NCBI RefSeq assembly: GCF_029784155.1
Contig: NC_073693.1
Coordinates: forward strand, 184,037,802 to 184,101,801
Direction: 5' to 3'
Length of the DNA stretch: 64,000 bases
DNA from: Uranotaenia lowii
Taxonomy: Eukaryota > Arthropoda > Insecta > Diptera > Culicidae
Shown here: piece by piece, positions 12,101-21,100 of the stretch
Layout: every line of letters starts with the position of its first letter
Position numbering within the stretch: the stretch's first letter is position 1
Position numbers and translations under genes: made by a program
Notes under the pieces: model-generated
Told to the model about the DNA's origin: nothing
What the model saw: the letters and a program-made list of their open reading frames with translations, nothing else
Database searches by the model: none

Positions 12101-15100
12101 GCCGAGTAAAGAGCGTACGAGGCACATCCTCGTACGAACTTGAAGATTTAAATGGCAAGGACTTAGGAGTTTGGCCCGCAGCCCATATAAAGCCAGCATA
12201 GCATAATTCGCAAAATTATAATAAAAAGGAAAAATTAAATAACAAAAAGAAAACTCACCATGACACCTTTCAACCAACACCCGGAATTATCTATCCAAAG
12301 GTGACCGGGAGAAGCAGTTTCCTCGTCATCACCGTCTCCATCCTGCTTGACATTAAGCTCCACCTTAGTTCGTTTGTTCTGCTCTTGGAAAAACGATAGC
12401 AATTGCTTCATCGAGACGAACTCTTTAAGTAGGATAGCGTGATTTTCACGATCCTGCACGGTTCAAATCACGTACCAATTGACCTCCTCGATGGACATCG
12501 GGCTGAGGATTGAATGCTGGTCCAGGGTACCATGGCGGAAGGTACATTGAGCATATCGCTTTTCCTCCTCCACAGGAAAAAAAAACTATTCGCGGGTTCA
12601 GTTTATAATCTATCCTGCTCTGTTGATTGACTGATTCATCCATGGCCATAGTTTCATTCAAGGTGGCAATTAATACCCTTCTCGAGTACTGCAATAAGGG
12701 TAGATTTTCCGTTAGCATTTACAAATGGTAAACAAGAATTTCTTCACCGATTTTATCATCCTTCAAACCCGTCTCAAACTAGCGAGCTAGCTGGCTAAAG
12801 GGAGAGCTGAACCGGGACGGAGTCATCACACTCACCGGATTGTTCATCGGACTGAATCGCACTTTGGCTACGTATCGCGGAAAAGGATTCCAAATGGTAA
12901 TAGGAAGGTAGCCTCGCTATGAGACGACGACGGGGAAGCAGGATGTTCCAAATCTGTCTTGCAGGAGCCGTCTCCTCTATGGACAAACCATTTCTCCACT
13001 CCAAGGTACGTAAATATCCGAGAAGCACTCCAACCTTCCGTATCGTATCCGCGGGAATTTGCTGACACCTGAAAAAAAAAAAACCAACAATGTAACCCGC
13101 ATATCGAAAAACGCAAAGTAGAATTTTACCTGGGTAGCCGGCATCTAGGAAGCGCCCAGCAGGCTTTCTCGACTGGATCCATTTTATCACGCCTCTCAAT
13201 TCCCTAAAAACAACGGTTTATTAGCTAAAAGGCAACAATTATACAAATTTTCTCAACTTACTCTTCCTTCTATCGTCCACCGCATGCAGAGAAATCAAAA
13301 CTACAGTTATCCCCATGCATCAATGAATGACGTTTGATTGCCACGTCATCATCCGTCATCATCAATCACCAGCAGTCATCATCAACGAAAGCGAGTTTCG
13401 TTCAGTTTGGCTCAGGACGCAGCCAGTTAGTGCGATGTTTGCACACGATGAAAGATTAAACCCATTTCTGCGTTATTTCGCTATTTTGCACTCAAAATTG
13501 AGCGATAAATGAAATAACGTTTCGAGTTGGTAATTCTTATGATAAAATCAATCGTTTCAGTTGCACGAACTGAAACTGATGAATTAATATAAGTTTTTTG
13601 TTCGTAATAATGTTATTAAGTGTTTGATGTTAGTTGTAGGGCTTGAAGGTTGAATGATAGCATGAACGGTAGTATGAATGATTTAAGGAACGAAAGAAAA
13701 TACTAGTCGGATGAATGAAGAAAGAATGCGTGATTAAGGTAGCAATAGGTAGTTTAGTTATTTATTTAAGGCTAATTTAGGGTAAATACGGAAATGAATC
13801 CCTCGTCGATGCAAATCTGGTATTGAAAAACATTTGATAAGAGGTGTCTTGGCAATTTATGATCTCTTAATTTTCTGAGAGCCTATTGGACGAGATCGCA
13901 CACTGAATGATTGGGGGGGACACTTTTGGTTTTGAGAAACGATTTGGATCAGAGGAGAGAAAGAGGGAAACTTTTTTTGAGATGACGCAAAATGGTAGTC
14001 AGTGATCAGTAATTCCTATTATGGACTCGTGATTTGGTGGAGGGAAGACTTTGTTTTGGCGACTAGTTCGGGATGACTCCGTTGAAGAACGAACAGAAAT
14101 GGGCGTCTTTCGGGAAAAATCTTGGGCCATTGTTACCGTGCTTTGTAACCCCGTCTTCAAATCGGCTACGTGAGAAGATTCCTCTGCAAGCATGAACAAA
14201 TTAATGTAGCGATCCTAATGCTAAGGGAGCCGCGGTAGGTAAGGCGCAAATTCCTGCCGTGCATAGTGACCCGGCATTAGAATCGATAACATGAGGAGAT
14301 TCCTCTGCTTGGATATGACTCAATTACTCTAGAATATGTTGCGAATTGAAGACCAAGGGAGCCACGGTATGTGAAGCGCTTGCACTCTTACTTCACAATG
14401 GCTATGAGGATATTCCGTTACATTTCTGTGAAGTTAATCAGCGGAGAACCCAAGGAAAAAACCCTCGTTCGAGACAGGACCTTTGCAACCGTGTTTAGTG
14501 ACCCAGCCTTAAAATCGTCTACGTGAGAAGATTCCTCTGCAATGATGACCCAATTACCCTAGAATATGTTGCGATTCTAATGCTAAGGGAGCGGCGGTAG
14601 GTTACGCGATTACACATGGTGTGTTGTGACCCGGCATTAGAATCGACGACATGGGAAGATTCCTCTGGTTGGCTATGACTAAATTACTCTAGAATATGTT
14701 GCGATTTTAAGACTAAGGGAGCCACCACAATGCATTGGTCCTCGGGTTTTTTCACCCCCGACTCCGGGAAGATTGTAACCATTCATTTAATGGTTACAAT
14801 AAAAATTGTGATTTTTGGGCCAGTTTGGATGAAAACTTTGTAAATATTGTAAATAAAAATTATTGTTCGTAAATGTCTAAAATTAGGATAAGATATCTCA
14901 TGTTTGTGTGGTGTCTTGTTCTAATTTTAATAGCAATCGGCTGGTGTCATTTAGGGATTTAGTTTTGTTTATTTATTTATTTATTAATTTATTAAATTCT
15001 TCGTTATTTATTTATTTATTTATTTTCGCGTTATTTATTTATTATTCATTTAGTTAGTTATTTGTTAGGTTTAGTTTTGTTAGATTAATATATTTTGTTA

Positions 15101-18100
15101 TGGAACGCACGCCATAAAATGTTTTGTTCGAAAAGACACCAGCCCTCTATATGTCAGTTCCTGTATTGTTCCTGTCATGTTGCTGTCATCGAAGGGGACG
15201 AGAACATCACCGACGGGAAATGGGAACAGGGCTAAAATCAGAGGCAGAAAAGGTATAAATAGAAGGAGCTCGCAAGACGCGAGGCTTCTTATGCAAGTTC
15301 CGGTCCGTGGTTGAGCTGCAACAGCGACGTCACACACTCAACGTGACCCTTACGTTTCAACCCGTAATTAGGCGGCTTTGACCCCTTTCCCCGTTAAAAG
15401 TGTTCCGGCAGTGACCCGGAAGAAAATCAACGGCTAGTTGGAAGACTACACTTCGTTTTTCCCCAGCTAGTCGGTCGAGGCGGCTTCCGTGTAGTGGACC
15501 TCGGAACAATTGAATTCCCCCAGTGCTGCTAATCATCATCAGCAATTCTATGAACACACCGGTGTCCCGTGAGTGCGTCAGGTCGTGCCAGTGAAAGTGC
15601 CCCAACCCGTTACAACCCCCTTCGGGGCACTCCGCGCTGTGGTGAGGCCTGGTGGGAATTCCGTCCGTGTGTTCTAGGGCCGACCGAAAAGCTAAAGCCC
15701 CTCGATAGAGTGAGACACTCGCGTGGTGACAGTGCACAAAGAACGCTCCCCGGACCGTGTAGTGAAACGTAGGCCTACGCCCAACAGGCCGAGTTGTTGC
15801 TCGAATTGCTCATCGTGCAATTCGACCTGGTTCCTGTAATTGCCCTGTTCCTGCTTTCGCCATTGATCCCGTCCGACGTCCTAGCCAGTCCCCCAACGAG
15901 TCGACCACCGAGAACGGCCGCATCGAGACCAGTGAATAAATGCGCAAGTACTAAATCAAAAATTAAAATCCCGAAATATTACCTTATTTTCTCTTGGGTC
16001 ATTGACCCCTCCAAAAATAAAGAACACGTAACACAGAAAGAAACGTGAAATTCTTAGTTTCATAAATAAAAATTATGTATGGTCTTTCTTCATCCAAATT
16101 GTTGCGTCTTAATTTAAAGTGCATTCCCTAAAATCTAAAATTATTCCTTCTTGTTGTTCGTTTTTGTAAAATTCAAATAGGTTTTAAAAGTCCGCCCAAG
16201 AAGCATAGTTTTAATTGTAATTGTTGTAAAATTTCTCCGGTGATCAATACATTTTCCCCTGTTGAGCTAGCGCAGGGAAGTAGGGTCAAAACGACTCTAA
16301 CAGACGTCATTCTACGAAAAAGACATGAAAACCACCCTAAATTACTAGAAGACAAATAACGACCCAATTATGCGTTTATATTACCTATAATAGCTAAGAA
16401 TTTTAAATCTTATAATAAGAGGTGCACGTACAATTATTTGAAAAACCTCTCAAACTCGCAGAATAAAATTACGAGCGTAACAATAACAAATCCAAGGGTC
16501 ATCAAATATTTGTTGCATAAATATATTAAAGTACCAATCTCTTTACAGAATTTTGCAAGGCGTCAGAGCAGTTGACTTAGACCAGCCTGGTCCCTATTCT
16601 ACAGTCGAATATCAAGTTTTGCCAGGCCCCCACTCAAAATTTATTGACTTTATATCTCCATTAGAGGGAACTTTAGTTTTGAAGCATGAACTAGATTATG
16701 AAAGCCTACGAAATTTCACCGTGAAACTACGAGCTCAAGATCAGGGAATTCCTCCAAAGTTTTCAGATACTTCATTGACAGTTTTTGTTTTAGACGCGGA
16801 TGATCAAAATCCAAAGTTTTTTAGCGATGTTTACTACGGATCAGTTTTAAATAACAGTCAAATAATCGTAACACCAGAAAAAATCAATGCAAAAGACCAA
16901 GATGCGGGATTAAATGCCTCTCTTGTATACTCGATTGTCCCATCATCTTTTTCGAGTAGTTTTAAAATAGATTCCAAAAGCGGACAGATACAGGTCATAA
17001 AACCATTGAATACATCAAATAGCATAACCCTAGTTATAAAAGCAACTCAAGCAGATAATCAAGACAAATACGCTCTTAGTACAATTATTATCTCTACACT
17101 TTCTTCCAAGGCTCCAAAAAAACCGAACTTTCGACAATTGAAATATAGAGTGAAGATAAGAGAAAATTATGGACCAGGAGGAAAAATACTAACACTCGAT
17201 TTTGTAAACACTTCACCATATGTAAGGTTTAAAATAATGAACGAGTCAGAGCTCCAATGGTTTTCGATAGATAACAATGGTAATATATTTTTGAAAAAGT
17301 GGTTAGATTACGAAACAAGAATTTTGCATACTTTCACGATAGAATTATCTGACAGTAACTTTCAAGACTATGCAGACGTAACAGTTGAAGTGATAGACGT
17401 TAACGATTGGGAACCAAGGTTTCGAAAGCCGCAGTACACATTCACGCTGAAAAGCAATGTAAATGCTTCAACGCCCATGTTTTTAGGAAGAATTGAAGCA
17501 GCAGATGGAGATGTCAATGATAAAATTTCATATTCAATACAAGGAAAATTTTCCGAAATGTTCCGTATCGATAAGAAAGGTGATTTGTGGCTGAATAACG
17601 TCATTAGGGATAGACCTTCGATCTACTTACACCTTATAGCAACTGATTCTGGAATTCCTCCAAAGACCTCTACAGTACCGCTTATGATTCAGTTCGAAGA
17701 AATTCACACATCTCCATTGAAGTGGTCAACAGGAATAATTAGTACTCTGGCTATCGTCAGTGTTCTGTTCGTATCGGCGATTATCGCTGCATTTACTTAT
17801 ATTTTCAAAATATGGTGCAAACCGCAAAACAACAATCTTATGTTAATCAACAACGATAGACTGCCCAATAAACCTAGCAATTGTAACATAGGAATAATAC
17901 CGTCTCATGCACGAGGATCGAATAGTTCTCTAAGCGCCAGTGCTTCAACTATCTTGGCCGCCAGTCTTGAACGAGATCATGAATCTTATACAGCTACAAT
18001 AAGAGGTAAGTCACATAGATTAAGCATGGGTACGTAAATAATAACATTGATTATGATTATTTTAAACCTTAATAGCGTCTAGATGTGTTGAAGGTCGACC

Positions 18101-21100
18101 AAGTAAAAAAATACAAAAAAAATTATATAAAATCCCCACGATACGAATAAATTCATATAGCAGAAATAAATTTTAGCTTATAATTCTCAATCCGTTTCAG
18201 ATTTGGGTTCAAAGATCCGGATTGCCAAGATTCTAGGTTTTGGATGAAGAGATTTCAGACTAAGGTTTTAGATTAAGACCTCAGAATAAGTTCTTAAACT
18301 AATATGCCAGCTTTCAGTACCAGATTTGCGAGAAGATTGAAATATGCAGTCAGAAGCCAGGTCAGGCAAATAGAAATTCGCTGCAGCATTTTTTTTTTTT
18401 TACTTTTCGGCAAAAAACTGGCATGCTCAGTTTGATGAAATTGGTAAACCTGTTTAATGCAGAACTCTCTTAAAGGTTTAAAGCTCCTGATCAAAATAGA
18501 TAGATGATAACCTCAATCGACCGAGACGTGTAAACAAATAGTCAAAAATAGTTCTGAAATTTCGAACGATATCTATGGGATTTGAATCAAAATAACAATT
18601 TATGGAAAATTGAGGGGTCTTTTTGTTCAAATAAGTACCTAATCAGTTGCATTCTTTGAAATAACTTGTGTGGCAATTAGTAACATTGATGTTCAAAAGC
18701 TTTCAATAGTCTGACTACGGGTAAGATTTTCTTGGAAAATTAAGCAGTATTCCAGCAAAATACTCTAATTTCAGAAAGCATTTTTCAAATGTAGTTGTTA
18801 AAAAAAATAAAAAAAAACATGTTACAATTTGTAATGAATGCTTCTTTACTTTAGATCCTACAAAAAGTTCCAGTTATAAGAGAATTTGGCGAAGAGTTTT
18901 TTTTAACTCGATAAAAAATCCACGTAAATTTTTTTTGGTTTTTCCATCCGCATAAGCGCTTAATACATTGTAAATATTTTGGTGGACATTTTTATATTTT
19001 CTGCAGAATTTCAAAATAAGTAGTTTTGCTAGAAAACTAATATTTTTAAAATTGTTCTTACGTTTCTGCGGAATTTCTGTTATTATTAGAAATACACAAG
19101 CAAGCAATAGAGTAGTAGTAGTAGGTATACCTAAGGAATCTAGTTATCCTGCCCTACACCAAGGAATATTTCAATAAGGCGGTTCCGAGAGTAGAGTGTC
19201 CCAAATCCCAAATAACCCAACTTTTGAAAAAGTTATACGCTGTAAGCTAAAATTAATCATATGCCTAGTACGAGATTTCATGCCAAATATGGGCCAGATC
19301 GGATCACGGGAAAGGGTCGCTCAACGACCCTGAAGTTTGTATGGGATTTTGAGACATTTTGTTGGGGAGAAACATGAAAAACCGGTTTTTCATCAATAAC
19401 TTTGATCCCCTTCGGTTGATTTCTTTTGAATAAGGTTTTTCTTAAAGCTCAAGTTATGACAAATAGGTCATCCGAAGACTGTATTTCGGTTAAAGTTAAG
19501 ATACAGAAGATATAAGGCTTCAAAAATCGACTAACTTATTCAAGTGTGGTATTCATCACTGTTAACACTAGAAGGACCGGCAAATTGAATATAGGATTCG
19601 GACCGTGACCAGTCAAAATGACTGGTAAAGGGGAAATTTTTTCTATCATAATATTTTAAACTTTTTTCTTTTGAAATTGTTTTGTTATTTACTCGATATC
19701 ATTTTTGTTATAAAATGGAAATATTTTTTCACCATGGGTGCACGGAATCACCTCATTTTGGCATAGTTGACGAATGCGTGTATGTCATAAAATGAATATT
19801 TCAAATAATAACCAAAAAATTAAAACACATTATCAATCTTATTATAAAATCATGTTGGATGGCTATGGGTATTGACCATGGGTGCACGGTTTCACTTCAG
19901 TTTTGTTTTAGTAGATATTTTCTAGCATCCATCGCTCTGAAATTTTTCAACCCGATGCCTATAAATTATACCTGATATTGTAGGTTTTGGAACATATTTT
20001 TTATATATGTAGAGCAATTTACCATGGGTGCACCGATTCACCGCTATTCATCCAAAATCAAGTGTTTTGCATGCTAAAGGTAAAGAATAAAGACTTTTAT
20101 AGATTCAAATAAAAATTTGTGTTAAATACATGGTTTTTCACTATGAGTGCACGGATTCACCGCGTTTTAATCAAATATTGAACTTTTTGCAAATTTTTGA
20201 AAAACCTTTTTCACAAATCTTAACTAAACCAAAGTCGAAACCATGTCTTTCATGTTCAGACATAATGATTTAAATAACGATTTTTATTTAAAGTTCCGCT
20301 TTTTCATTCCTGGAAAAGAAATATTTCAATTTTATCTTGAAATAGTAAATTTATTTATTTTTTATTGCAAAACAGGTTTTTGCAATCGTACATTTATCTG
20401 ATAAGATCTGATCAACATCCAAGAAATTAGAAAACGGTTACCATGGACCGAGTGAGTTTTAAGGATTATATGCATCAAGTTATGTCGTGCGACGGAAAAC
20501 AGTGAAAATTAAAATAATGAATCAACATTGTCAAATTTACACGTTGATTTGTTTTTCTTTAAAAGTATTTAAATTGACAAATATTGTATTTCAAATACCT
20601 ATCATGTCTAACTCAAAAATATGTTGTGTTCTGAAGCAAGTTGAAAACTATTTTTCTCTATATAATTTACAACGGTGAATTTGCAGCCATTCCGTGCACC
20701 CATGTTGAAATATCCGCATCCGATGTGGTCTATTAGATAGGCTGGCGCGAGTCTGGTATAGGTATGCCAGGCGTACTGGGTTCGATTCCTTGTATCGGCA
20801 TGAAAATTCTTGGGTTCAAACCCCAAAAGTTGCCGACAGGTAAGATGTATTTCCTCTTATAATAAGAATGTTCAATCAGGAATACCTGTAAGTGAACTTG
20901 CATTGGAAATTTGTCGAGCCTAATAATCTAAGAATGCAAGTGAATACATACTTGGGCAGAAACTGCGGTGAATCCGTGCACCCATGGTGGATAACCAACA
21001 TATAAGAATATATCGTGCACCCATGTTGAAATATCATGTTAATTATTCAGTTTCATAGCTGACATCTTCAAATTTGAATAAATAAGTACTCAATTCATAA

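Larger units (their letters stand above)
12202..14773. other. 3' accessory region of the LTR element (no env)
   Basis: These 2.57 kb between pol and the 3' LTR have no long sense-strand frame and no env-like ORF with a membrane anchor. They contain antisense coding-like segments with splice signals (12235-13261), a CATCA-rich stretch (about 13340-13390), AT-rich spacer, and a tandem array (14085-14740). Such extra 3' DNA is absent from minimal Ty3/gypsy elements. Confidence 0.7.
4819..16302 (+). mobile_element. Ty3/gypsy LTR retrotransposon, 11,484 bp, structurally intact
   Basis: Two 1529-bp LTRs (TG..CA) at an exact offset of 9955 bp flank a tRNA-Lys primer site, gag, pol (protease, reverse transcriptase, RNase H, integrase) and a 2.6-kb 3' region. 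The host repeat GACG occurs at 4815-4818 and 16303-16306 and is the 4-bp target duplication. The LTRs show no difference by eye, so insertion is recent. The gag and pol frames are uninterrupted apart from the expected -1 shift. The RT-RNaseH-integrase order defines Ty3/gypsy. Long LTRs with a Lys primer recall the Osvaldo/Ulysses group, a tentative placement. There is no env frame. It lies in the cadherin intron in the same orientation as the host gene. Confidence 0.96.

Noticed and set aside
12202..14773. An env gene expected after pol
   Set aside because: No sense-strand frame of useful length, signal peptide or membrane anchor is present.
18006..18037. TAA at 18035 as the true cadherin C-terminus
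   Set aside because: A consensus GTAAGT donor at 18006 and two downstream exons in matching phase give a longer tail; read-through remains only an alternative.
20779..20789. Functional tRNA gene suggested by a perfect B box
   Set aside because: No cloverleaf can be drawn and the sequence is a dispersed SINE with a second copy at 29365-29615.
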